A DNA stretch of 64,000 bases, taken from assembly GCF_000384035.1 (NCBI RefSeq), contig NZ_KB913024.1, positions 883,655 to 947,654 on the forward strand, given 5' to 3'. The notes under the pieces were generated by a model. The model made no database searches, was not told the origin of the DNA, and saw only the letters and a program-made list of their open reading frames with translations. This document shows positions 36,875 to 46,291 of this stretch, piece by piece (positions within the stretch are counted from its first letter, which is position 1; the number at the start of each line of letters is the position of its first letter). A program made the translations under genes and the position numbers. This DNA is from Actinopolyspora mortivallis DSM 44261 (GTDB lineage: Bacteria > Actinomycetota > Actinomycetes > Mycobacteriales > Pseudonocardiaceae).

Positions 36875-37271
36875 ACGGCATCCCTGACGCGCTCGCGGTG
36901 GGTGGTGGGGTCGAAAGCGATGTTGTCCGCGGGGGCCGGTGCCCGACCGGGTGGCGAGGCCCGTGCCGGTCTCCACCGGCCGCGCCGCACCTCTCCCCAG
37001 GGTCGCCGCTCGTGCCCGGTTGAGCAAGGTCGTTCCGGGCCCCGGAGGGGCGGACGTCTCCGGTGTGCCCGGCGTGGCGGCGAAGAGATCGTTGGCACTC
37101 CCGCGGTCAGCACGGGCACACTCTGCCATGCGGCCCCTCGCCCGTGTGACGCCCCGAGGTGTTCCGGGGCCACGTGGACAGTGGATCCCGCGGGCCGGGG
37201 CCGCATTGTGTGCCTGCTGGCGGCTCCGTACCCTGACACCGTAATCGGGCCACGAGGGAGGCAGCGACACG
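36875..37271. other. Divergent intergenic region, membrane protein gene / plsC
   Basis: 397 bases without a convincing gene. Near the right end a TACCCT box (37229-37234) predicts a plsC start near 37241 and a 31-base leader containing GGGAGG. Nothing else stands out. Confidence 0.5.
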
Positions 37272-38039
37272 GTGCTGTACTGGGTGATGAAGTACGTTCT
37301 TCTCGGTCCTCTCATCAAGTTGTGGTGTCGTCCCACGGTGGAGGGGGCACACAACGTTCCGGACTCGGGCGGCGCGATTCTGGTCAGCAACCATGTGGCC
37401 GTGGCCGATTCCTTCCTGATGCCGTTGAAACTTCCGCGCAGGGTCACGTTCCTGGCAAAACGCGAGTATTTCACGGAAAAGGGGATCAAGGGGGCACTGA
37501 AAAGGTACTTCTTCAGCGGAGTGGGTCAGGTTCCGATAGACCGCTCCAGTGGGGCCGCCGCCCAGGCCGCCCTGGACACGGGGATCCGTCTGCTTCGGGA
37601 GGGCAGGCTGCTCGGCATCTACCCGGAGGGGACCCGCTCCCCCGACGGAAGGCTCTACAAGGGCAAGACCGGGGTGGCCCGGATGGCTCTGGAGGCCGAT
37701 GTTCCGGTCATCCCGGTGGCCACGATCGGCACGGAGAAGGTCAATCCGATCGGCACCAAGATGTGGCGTCCCCACCGGGTGCGGATCCGGGTGGGAGAGC
37801 CGCTCGACTTCTCGCGCTACGAGGGCATGGCCGGGGACCGCTTCGCCGAAAGGTCGATCACCGACGAGATCATGTACGCCCTGATGGAGCTTTCCGGTCA
37901 GGAGTACGTGGACATCTACGCCGAGCGGGCCAAGGACGACATCGCCGAGAGCGGGCGGGTCATCAGCAAACGGGAGCGTCAGGCGGCCAAGGCCGCCAGG
38001 ACCGACAACAGCAGGCTGCCCGATTCCAAGGCGGGGTGA
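37272..38039 (+). CDS. plsC: 1-acyl-sn-glycerol-3-phosphate acyltransferase family protein
   Basis: Membrane-associated acyltransferase of phospholipid synthesis (lysophosphatidate to phosphatidate). 255 residues. Catalytic HX4D is NHVAVADSF, the glycerophosphate site is GIYPEGTRS, and PVIPVATIG follows. The C-terminal ~40 residues are charged (KRERQAAKAARTD). The GTG at 37272 lies 10 bases after GGGAGG. Position fits Rv2182c. Related enzymes acylate other lipids, so the acceptor is inferred from family. Confidence 0.92.
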   Translation: MLYWVMKYVLLGPLIKLWCRPTVEGAHNVPDSGGAILVSNHVAVADSFLMPLKLPRRVTFLAKREYFTEKGIKGALKRYFFSGVGQVPIDRSSGAAAQAALDTGIRLLREGRLLGIYPEGTRSPDGRLYKGKTGVARMALEADVPVIPVATIGTEKVNPIGTKMWRPHRVRIRVGEPLDFSRYEGMAGDRFAERSITDEIMYALMELSGQEYVDIYAERAKDDIAESGRVISKRERQAAKAARTDNSRLPDSKAG

Positions 38040-38050
38040 CCGAGACCGAA

Positions 38051-38084
38051 ACCCCGTCCGGCGGACTCCTCCGCCGGACGGGGT
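38051..38084 (+). terminator. Hairpin after plsC
   Basis: 15-bp perfect stem 38051-38065 with 38070-38084 and four-base loop; no T-run follows. Confidence 0.7.
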
Positions 38085-38110
38085 GTGTCCGGACCCGGCG
38101 GGCGGGCACA

Positions 38111-38116
38111 TACCCT
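38111..38116 (+). promoter_or_regulatory. -10 box of the RNase AS gene, leaderless arrangement
   Basis: TACCCT, six bases, then GTG at 38123. Confidence 0.6.
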
Positions 38117-38122
38117 TTTCCA

Positions 38123-38626
38123 GTGCGGTTTTTCTACGACTGCGAGTTCATCGAGGACGGCCGGACGATCGATCTCGTTTCGATCGGCGTCGTCGACGAG
38201 ACCGGGCGGGAGTTCTACGCCGTCTCCACCGAGTTCGACGCCGGCCGCGCGGGCCCCTGGGTGCGGCAGCACGTGCTGCCCCAGCTTCCCGCTCCCGGGT
38301 CGCCGAGCTGGCGCTCCCGCGCCAGAATCCGTGACGAGCTCTACTCGTTCCTGACCGCACACTCCTCCGAGATCGAACTGTGGGCCTGGTACGCCGCCTA
38401 CGACCACGTGGCGCTCGCCCAACTGTGGGGGGCGATGCCCGCCCTGCCCTCCCGGCTGCCCAAGTTCACCCGGGATCTCCGCCAGCACTGGGAGGCCGTC
38501 GGCAAGCCGAAGCTGCCCTCCGCACCCGCCAACGCCCACGACGCGCTCGCCGACGCCAAGCACAACCTGCGGCGCTGGCAGGTGATCGAACAGCGCAGAC
38601 GACAGCTCGGCTATCCACAGCGCTAG
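38123..38626 (+). CDS. 3'-5' exoribonuclease, RNase AS type
   Basis: 167-residue DEDD-fold exonuclease. FYDCEFIEDGRTIDLVSIGVVD carries the first acidic pair, YAAYDHVAL the second motif, and NAHDALADAKHNLRRW the third with its histidine. Size and motifs match Rv2179c, known to trim adenylate-rich RNA 3' ends. Cytoplasmic, probably dimeric. GTG 38123 is preceded by TACCCT plus six bases and no ribosome site. Upstream lies the plsC terminator, so it is independently transcribed. Confidence 0.9.
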   Translation: MRFFYDCEFIEDGRTIDLVSIGVVDETGREFYAVSTEFDAGRAGPWVRQHVLPQLPAPGSPSWRSRARIRDELYSFLTAHSSEIELWAWYAAYDHVALAQLWGAMPALPSRLPKFTRDLRQHWEAVGKPKLPSAPANAHDALADAKHNLRRWQVIEQRRRQLGYPQR

Positions 38627-38788
38627 CCCCACCGCCCCGCTCCAGCGACGGCAGTCGGGGCGTGCGAGACCGCCGTCGTGCACACGTTTCGGAACCATCG
38701 TGTTACTTGCTGCACCGATTTAGTCCGTGAAAAGCTCGCGCGGTGAGAGGAATCTCACCCACGAGGGAGCGTTTTCCGAGGAGGAGCG

Positions 38789-39826
38789 ATGGTCGCGACC
38801 GAACGTGTCGGGGTGCTCACCGGGGGCGGTGACTGTCCGGGGCTGAACGCCGTGATCCGCGCGGTCACCCGCAAGGGAATCGAGGTGTACGGCAAGGAGA
38901 TCGTCGGTTTCCGCAGCGGCTGGCGAGGGCCGCTGGAGGGGCTGACCATGCCGTTGGGGCTCGACGAGGTCGAACGGATCCTCGACCGGGGGGGAACGAT
39001 CCTGGGATCCTCCCGCACGAACCCCTACAAGGAGGCCGACGGGGTCGAGCGGATCAAGAACACCCTGGAAGAACAGGGGGTCGAGGCGCTGATCGCCATC
39101 GGGGGTGAGGACACCCTCGGGGTGGCCCACGAGCTCTCCGGGGAGGGTGTTCCGGTGGTGGGGGTTCCCAAGACCATCGACAACGACCTGGACGCCACCG
39201 ACTACACCTTCGGCTTCGACACCGCCGTGCACATCGCCACCGAGGCCATCGACAGGCTGCGCACCACCGCCGAGTCGCACCACCGCGCGTTGGTCGTGGA
39301 GGTGATGGGCAGGCACGCGGGCTGGATCGCCCTGCACTCCGGCCTGGCCGGGGGAGCCAACGTGATCCTCGGGCCGGAGCAGCGGTTCAGCGTCGACTGG
39401 GTGTGCGACTGGGTGCTGCGTCGTTTCGAGAGGCAGTACGCCCCGATCATCGTGGTCGCCGAGGGAGCCGTTCCGGAGGGCGGTTCCGAAGTGCTCCAGA
39501 CCGGGGAACGGGACTCCTTCGGTCACGTGCGCCTCGGAGGTGTGGGAACCTGGCTGGCCGAGGAGATCTCCCAGCGCACCGGCAACGAGTCCAGGGCCGT
39601 GGTGCTGGGGCACACCCAGCGGGGCGGCACTCCCACGGCCTACGACCGGGTGCTGGCCACCCGTTTCGGACTACACGCCGTGGACGCCCTGGCCGAGGGG
39701 GACTTCGGAAAGATGGTCGCCCTGCGCGGCACGGAGATCGTGCGGGTTTCCCTGGAGGAGGCCACCGCCGAACTCAAGACCGTCCCGGTGCGGCGCTACA
39801 CGGAGGCCCAGGCACTGTTCGGCTGA
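38789..39826 (+). CDS. pfkA: 6-phosphofructokinase, probable PPi-dependent type
   Basis: Phosphorylates fructose 6-phosphate. 345 residues with TGGGDCPGLNAVIR, GTILGSSRTNP and HTQRGGTP. Two residues decide the phosphoryl donor: the GGDG-type loop of ATP enzymes reads GGEDT here (D108), and the PGTIDND motif reads PKTIDND (K128). Asp plus Lys at these places mark PPi-PFKs, and the whole protein closely recalls the PPi-PFK of Amycolatopsis methanolica. The reaction would then be reversible. The ATG follows GGAGGAGCG. Not in an operon; aroG lies downstream with its own promoter. Confidence 0.92.
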   Translation: MVATERVGVLTGGGDCPGLNAVIRAVTRKGIEVYGKEIVGFRSGWRGPLEGLTMPLGLDEVERILDRGGTILGSSRTNPYKEADGVERIKNTLEEQGVEALIAIGGEDTLGVAHELSGEGVPVVGVPKTIDNDLDATDYTFGFDTAVHIATEAIDRLRTTAESHHRALVVEVMGRHAGWIALHSGLAGGANVILGPEQRFSVDWVCDWVLRRFERQYAPIIVVAEGAVPEGGSEVLQTGERDSFGHVRLGGVGTWLAEEISQRTGNESRAVVLGHTQRGGTPTAYDRVLATRFGLHAVDALAEGDFGKMVALRGTEIVRVSLEEATAELKTVPVRRYTEAQALFG

Positions 39827-41479
<1,653 letters not shown>

Positions 41480-41490
41480 ACGGGCAACGG

Positions 41491-41543
41491 CTCCGGTGGG
41501 TCGTGCGGGGTCGGAGCCTCCGGCTCCGCACGACCCGCCGGAG
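41491..41543. terminator. Bidirectional hairpin aroG / pknL
   Basis: 18-bp stem (41491-41508 with 41526-41543, one G-U pair), with a smaller hairpin in the loop. Confidence 0.8.
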
Positions 41544-41599
41544 CTCGGCGATCCGTCCGGTGACGGGTCCGGGGCCGCGACACCGGTCGCCGTCGGGAC

Positions 41600-43600
41600 T
41601 CAGAAGACCGTCACCCGTACCTTCGAGCCTTCTTCGACGGTGCTTCCCGGAACCGGGAGCTGACCGAACACGCGTCCGTTCTCCCTGCCGAACAGGGACT
41701 CCACCTTGAGTTCCAGTCCGGCCTCCGAGGCCCGCCGGCGGGCCTCGTCCAGTTGTTTGCCCGAGAAGTTGGGCACGCTGACGGCACTGGACAGCACCAC
41801 CTCCACGCGGGGTTCGCCGTCCATGGGGACCTCGGTGCCCGCCGAGGGATCGGTGCGTACCACGTGGCCGTTCGGGACGTCCTCGGCGAACTCGTGCCCG
41901 GAGACACGGGGGTCGAACCCGGCCGAGCGCAGGGTTCGCAGCGCCTTTTCCTTCTCGGTTCCCCGCACGTCGGGGACGGGCTCGGGGGGCGGCCCCTTGC
42001 TGACGATGATGGTCACCGTGCTCCCGGTGTTCACCTCGGACCCGGGGGAGGGACTCACCCCGATCACCCGTCCCTGGGGAACGCTGTCGTGGTAGCGCTC
42101 GGCCTCGGAGTCCCGTTCCGGTTTCAGCCCCGCCGTGCGCAGCTTGCTCTCCACCTCGGCGACCCGGCTTCCCGGGTCGATCTCGGGCACCGTGGGACGG
42201 CCCCGGGAGACCCGCAGGTCCACCCTGTCGCCGGTGCGGATTTTCGTCCCCTGCTGGGGAGTGGACCCGATGACGGTGTTCTCCGGCACCGTGTCGTGGA
42301 AGGAACGGGAGACGTGGACGTCGAGTTCGGCCGCGCGCAGCCGCTGCTTCGCCTCGTCCAGCGGGTGGCCGGCCAGCTCGGGCACCTTCACGTAGGAGCT
42401 GCTGTTCCACCACAACGCGCCTCCGGTGACCAGGGCGCCGACCAGCAGCACGACCAGCCCCAGCACGGTCGGCACCCGAGCACGGCGGCGCTCGGAGCGC
42501 TTGCCCCCCTCCGAGGCGGGTGACTCCGTGGGGGGAACCGGAGCCAGTTCGCTGGTGTCCTCCTCAGCGGAGGTGTCCGCTCCGGGACGGTGCAGCGCAC
42601 GCGTTCCCAGCGGCCCGGCTCGACCGTTCGTCTCCGCCGGGACGGATTCGGGGGAGCCGGACAGTCTCGCGGTCGGGGAAACCTGCTCCCCGGAGGAGCC
42701 CGGCGCCGGAACCGGCACGGGAGCGAGCCCGAGCTCGTCGCGGACGGTGCGCAGCTCCCGCAGCGCGGCCGCCCCGTCCACCGGCCGGTGGGCCGGATCC
42801 CGGCGGGTGAAACGGGTCACCAGGCTGTCGAGGGCGGCGGGGACGCCGTCGACGTGCTTCCCCGGCGCGTCCACGTCCTCGTTGACGTGTCGGTAGGCCA
42901 CGGAGATCGCCGTGTCCCCGGTGTAGGGGGGGTGTCCCGTGAGCAGTTCGTAGAGCACGACCCCGGCTGCGTACACGTCAGAACGGGCGTCGGCGGCCCC
43001 GGTGGCCACCTGCTCCGGGGAGAGATAGGCGACGGTTCCCAGGATGACGCTGTCACCGGTTGTGTTCGATCCGGCGGCGGCCCGCACCAGACCGAAGTCG
43101 GTGACCCGGACCGCCCCGTCCTCACCGAGGAGGATGTTCTCCGGTTTGACGTCACGGTGCACCATGCCGGCCCGGTGGGCGGCGGACAGGGCGGCCAACA
43201 CCGCCTCCAGCGCCGAAAGCGCCACCGCGGGAGAGAGCCTGCCCCGGCGGCGCAGCAGCTCGCGCAGCGTGCTGCCCTCGACGAGCTGCATGACCAGGTA
43301 GACGTGGTGCTGCCCCTGGTGGCCCGGATCCACTCCCTGGTCGTAGACGGCCACGATGTTCGGGTGGTGCAGCCGGGCGGCCGCCCGGGCCTCGCGTTCG
43401 AACCGTTCGGTGAACGAGGGGTCCCCGGCGTAGCGGGCGTCCATCACCTTCAGCGCCACCGGGCGGTCCAGACGGGTGTCCATCCCCCGGTAGACGGTGG
43501 ACATCCCTCCGCGCGCGATCACCGAGTCCACCCGGTAACGGCGTTCCAAGGAGGATCCGAGCAGCTCCTGGGGCCCGTGGTCCGAGGGGGGCGAGCTCAT
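41600..43600 (-). CDS. pknL: Transmembrane Ser/Thr protein kinase with PASTA domains
   Basis: 666 residues. Kinase domain (about 22-290): ARGGMSTVYRG, VALKVMD (ATP lysine), HRDVKPENILL and TDFGLV (DFG), SPEQ in the activation segment. A Pro/Glu-rich juxtamembrane stretch with many Ser/Thr follows. One membrane helix (about 377-400), then four extracellular PASTA repeats (about 400-666), which bind peptidoglycan fragments in this family. Matches PknL (Rv2176), although that protein has a shorter sensor part. ATG 43600 chosen; weak GGCGGTGG upstream. Divergent from the DNA-binding protein gene, its likely substrate. Confidence 0.93.
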   Translation of the reverse strand: MSSPPSDHGPQELLGSSLERRYRVDSVIARGGMSTVYRGMDTRLDRPVALKVMDARYAGDPSFTERFEREARAAARLHHPNIVAVYDQGVDPGHQGQHHVYLVMQLVEGSTLRELLRRRGRLSPAVALSALEAVLAALSAAHRAGMVHRDVKPENILLGEDGAVRVTDFGLVRAAAGSNTTGDSVILGTVAYLSPEQVATGAADARSDVYAAGVVLYELLTGHPPYTGDTAISVAYRHVNEDVDAPGKHVDGVPAALDSLVTRFTRRDPAHRPVDGAAALRELRTVRDELGLAPVPVPAPGSSGEQVSPTARLSGSPESVPAETNGRAGPLGTRALHRPGADTSAEEDTSELAPVPPTESPASEGGKRSERRRARVPTVLGLVVLLVGALVTGGALWWNSSSYVKVPELAGHPLDEAKQRLRAAELDVHVSRSFHDTVPENTVIGSTPQQGTKIRTGDRVDLRVSRGRPTVPEIDPGSRVAEVESKLRTAGLKPERDSEAERYHDSVPQGRVIGVSPSPGSEVNTGSTVTIIVSKGPPPEPVPDVRGTEKEKALRTLRSAGFDPRVSGHEFAEDVPNGHVVRTDPSAGTEVPMDGEPRVEVVLSSAVSVPNFSGKQLDEARRRASEAGLELKVESLFGRENGRVFGQLPVPGSTVEEGSKVRVTVF

Positions 43601-43794
43601 CGCGCTGCCACCGCCCGGCCCCCACCGGCCGGTGGGCGGCGACCGTGTGCCCCCTCCGCCCGTGGCGGTGACGTCCTCGCGGAGCCGCTCGTGCGGAGCG
43701 GACCGAACGCATACTCGAACACGCCGCCGATGGTAGCGAGGCCGGTCCGCACACGGGCACGGCATGCGTGTTGGAAATCCGCTCGGGCCGATGG

Positions 43795-43800
43795 CAGGCT
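43795..43800 (+). promoter_or_regulatory. -10 box of the Rv2175c-like gene, leaderless arrangement
   Basis: CAGGCT, six bases, then GTG at 43807. It deviates from TANNNT at the first base. Confidence 0.4.
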
Positions 43801-43806
43801 GTGGGT

Positions 43807-44172
43807 GTGAGTTCGGTTCCTTCCGCTCCCGATGTACTCGACCCCGACGTGGAAGTCGTTCCGGTGGCCACCGTCGCCGAACGCCTCGGGTATCCGTTGA
43901 CCAGGGTGCACCAGATGATCCGCGACGGGCAGCTGGTGGCGATGCGCCGCGAGCGCGAACTCGTGGTTCCCGAGGCCTTCCTGTCCGGGGCCTCCGTGGT
44001 CAAGGGGCTCGGTGGCACCATCACGCTGCTGCGCGACAACGGCTACACCGAGGACGAGATCCTCGAATGGTTGTTCACCTCCGACGACACCCTGCCGGGA
44101 ACCCCGATAGAGGCGCTGCGTGGGGACCGGGGACGTGAGGTCAAGCGTCGCGCCCAGGCGATGGCTCTCTGA
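43807..44172 (+). CDS. Rv2175c-like winged-helix DNA-binding protein
   Basis: 121 residues. The centre (VATVAERLGYPLTRVHQMIRDGQLVAMRRERELVVPEAF) is a helix-turn-helix of the kind found in Rv2175c, whose fold is a winged helix. In M. tuberculosis that protein is phosphorylated by the neighbouring kinase PknL on an N-terminal threonine, which reduces DNA binding. The N-terminus here has Ser residues (VSSVPSAPD) but no obvious matching Thr. The GTG at 43807 is 206 bases from pknL and divergent. Role likely regulatory; targets unknown. Confidence 0.9.
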   Translation: MSSVPSAPDVLDPDVEVVPVATVAERLGYPLTRVHQMIRDGQLVAMRRERELVVPEAFLSGASVVKGLGGTITLLRDNGYTEDEILEWLFTSDDTLPGTPIEALRGDRGREVKRRAQAMAL

Positions 44173-44254
44173 GGGAGCGCTGCGGCGCTTTCCGCCGTCG
44201 GTCCCGGACGGCCCGGTGCGGGAACCGGGGTGGAGTGCGTGCCGCCGGGTCGGG

Positions 44255-45454
44255 TCAGGCCTCCCGGTCGGTGACCGAGACGGCGAGCCGTTCGAGGGCA
44301 CGTACGGCGGGTTCGGGCAGCTCCGAGGTGTGCAGCGTGGACAGGGCGGAGCGGCTCAGCGTGTCGATCCGCTCCTCCACGGCCCGCACGGCCCCGAGCC
44401 TTTCGAGGCCCTCGCGGACGAGCCGGACCCGTTCGCCGGTCAGCTCCGTGTCCCCCAGCGAGGACTCGAACAGCTTCAGGGTGGTCTCCTCCCGCTGCTG
44501 ACGGGCCCGGAGCACGCCCTCGGCCATCAGCACGGTCCGTTTGCCCTCCCGGAGGTCGTCGCCGGCCGGCTTCCCCGTCACGGCGGGATCCCCGAAGAGG
44601 CCGAGCAGGTCGTCGCGCAGTTGGAAGGCCACACCGATGTCGGCCCCGAAACGGCGCAGCACCTCCAGGGTCTTCCGGTCCGCCCCGGCGATCTCCGCTC
44701 CGAACTGCAGCGGACGTTCCACCGTGTAGGAGGCCGACTTGAGTTCGTCGATGCGCAGGGCCGCTTCGGGACTCTCGTCCGCACGGGCCTGGCCGAGCAT
44801 GTCCAGGTACTGACCGGCCAGTACCTCGGTGCGCATCGCGCGCCACGGCTCCAGGGCGCGCTCCAGCGCCACCCGGGGCAGTCCCGCCGAGTGCAGCATG
44901 TCGTCGGCCCAGGTCAGAGCGAGGTCACCGAGCAACACGGCGGTGGCCAGCCCGAAGTCCTCCGCACTGCCCGTGTAGCCGTGCTCGCGGTGGGCCTCGG
45001 CGAAGCGGACGTGCACCGTCGGACTGCCGCGCCGCGTGGCCGAGTCGTCGATCAGGTCGTCGTGGACCAGGGCTCCGGCCTGGATCAACTCCAGGGAGCT
45101 GGCCGCACGCAGCATGGTGCTCGCCCGGCGGCCGAAGGCGGGGCCTCCCGCTGCCCGCCACCCCCACCAGGCGAATGTGGGGCGGATGCGTTTTCCTCCG
45201 CGCAGCACGAAATCGGCCAGTTCCCCCGCGGCCCCGGCGACGGCGGGATCCAGCTCCCCGCACTGGCGGAGCCGTTCGTGCAGATAGTCCTCCAGCGTCC
45301 GCCGGACCCGTTCCGGAATCTCGTTGTCCACGGCGGCCTCCGCCGTGCCGTGTCCGGTCACCAGATCCTCGAGGGGCATACGGTCATCCTCCGCGACCCG
45401 CCCACTGCCCGGCGTTCCGGGGGTGACTGCATCGGGTCCACGGGTGTGCACCAT
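44255..45454 (-). CDS. idsA: Polyprenyl (geranylgeranyl-type) diphosphate synthase
   Basis: Trans-isoprenyl diphosphate synthase making the C15-C20 prenyl chain for carotenoids, quinones or polyprenol primers. 399 residues. First Asp-rich motif VHDDLIDD, GGKRIRP near the N-terminal side, second Asp-rich motif FQLRDDLLGLFGD. Chain length is hard to judge; residues before the first motif are small/medium (SSLELIQAGAL). The ATG at 45454 follows GGAGGAGGAACAC. It lies 42 bases downstream of lppM and may be in the same transcript; Rv2173 position. Confidence 0.92.
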   Translation of the reverse strand: MVHTRGPDAVTPGTPGSGRVAEDDRMPLEDLVTGHGTAEAAVDNEIPERVRRTLEDYLHERLRQCGELDPAVAGAAGELADFVLRGGKRIRPTFAWWGWRAAGGPAFGRRASTMLRAASSLELIQAGALVHDDLIDDSATRRGSPTVHVRFAEAHREHGYTGSAEDFGLATAVLLGDLALTWADDMLHSAGLPRVALERALEPWRAMRTEVLAGQYLDMLGQARADESPEAALRIDELKSASYTVERPLQFGAEIAGADRKTLEVLRRFGADIGVAFQLRDDLLGLFGDPAVTGKPAGDDLREGKRTVLMAEGVLRARQQREETTLKLFESSLGDTELTGERVRLVREGLERLGAVRAVEERIDTLSRSALSTLHTSELPEPAVRALERLAVSVTDREA

Positions 45455-45496
45455 GTGTTCCTCCTCCGGAGGTGGTGAACGAGCTCCGGCACGTCT

Positions 45497-46168
45497 CTAG
45501 CGTCGTTGGGTCTCGTTGCGGTGGTGCTGGTGTGCGAGCAGGGCCATCAACCCCACGAGCACGGCCACCCCGAAGGTCAGTGCCCCCACCACGGTCGACC
45601 ACCCGAACAGGCCCGCGCTGCGCCCGTCGCTGAACTGGAAGGTGGCCGACATCTCGGTCACCTCGCCCGGGGCGGGTTCCCAGCTGACCACCCCCGCGTC
45701 GACCTTTCCGTTGGTGGTGGTGACCTCGCCCGGGGTGCTGATCTCCACCAGCACCTCCGAACTGGTGTCGGCGAGCGGGGTGAGGTCCACCGACCCGTCC
45801 ACGTTGACCAGCGAGCCCGAGCGGGAGACGGACAGGGAGTACCGGGAGTTCGTGTTGTTCAGTTCCCGGGCCAGCCTTTCCAGCTCGTCGAAGTCGAGGC
45901 GGTCGAACTCGACCTTCGAGCCCCGTTGACCCTCCTTCCGGTAGGGAGTGATCCGCACCCGTTCGGACAGCTCGTCCGGAACCCGCAGTCGGACCCGGTC
46001 GTCCGCGCTCGGGGGAACCGCGATCAGGGCCTGCCCCGAGACCCTGTCCTCCTCGTCGATGGACAGCGAGACGGTCGCGTTCAGGCACCCGGAGGCCAGC
46101 AGGCCCACGAGCACGACCACCAACACCGTTGTCAGCCGGGAACGTCCCCTGCCGTCAGCACACCACAC
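45497..46168 (-). CDS. lppM: LppM-like lipoprotein
   Basis: About 223 residues: lipoprotein signal with lipobox LLASGC (mature Cys near 28), an extracytoplasmic beta-rich domain (about 30-180), and a C-terminal membrane helix (STVVGALTFGVAVLVGLMALLA) with a basic cytosolic tail. That two-anchor layout and its place beside idsA2 match LppM (Rv2171), which in M. tuberculosis affects lipid-type exposure and phagosome arrest. The GTG at 46168 is eight bases after AGAGG; GTG 46177 would add three residues. Confidence 0.87.
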   Translation of the reverse strand: MWCADGRGRSRLTTVLVVVLVGLLASGCLNATVSLSIDEEDRVSGQALIAVPPSADDRVRLRVPDELSERVRITPYRKEGQRGSKVEFDRLDFDELERLARELNNTNSRYSLSVSRSGSLVNVDGSVDLTPLADTSSEVLVEISTPGEVTTTNGKVDAGVVSWEPAPGEVTEMSATFQFSDGRSAGLFGWSTVVGALTFGVAVLVGLMALLAHQHHRNETQRR

Positions 46169-46279
46169 ACCCCGCACCTCTGCGATCGTGCCACGTCACG
46201 GCGTTTTTCACCGGTTGAACCGGAGGTGGCGCGGGGTGCCGCCGCCGGAGCGGTGTCGAGGTGGACAGGTCGGGCGCGG

Positions 46280-46285
46280 TAGCGT
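46280..46285 (+). promoter_or_regulatory. -10 box of the DUF885 gene, leaderless arrangement
   Basis: TAGCGT, six bases, then ATG at 46292. Confidence 0.6.
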
Positions 46286-46291
46286 GCTGCC

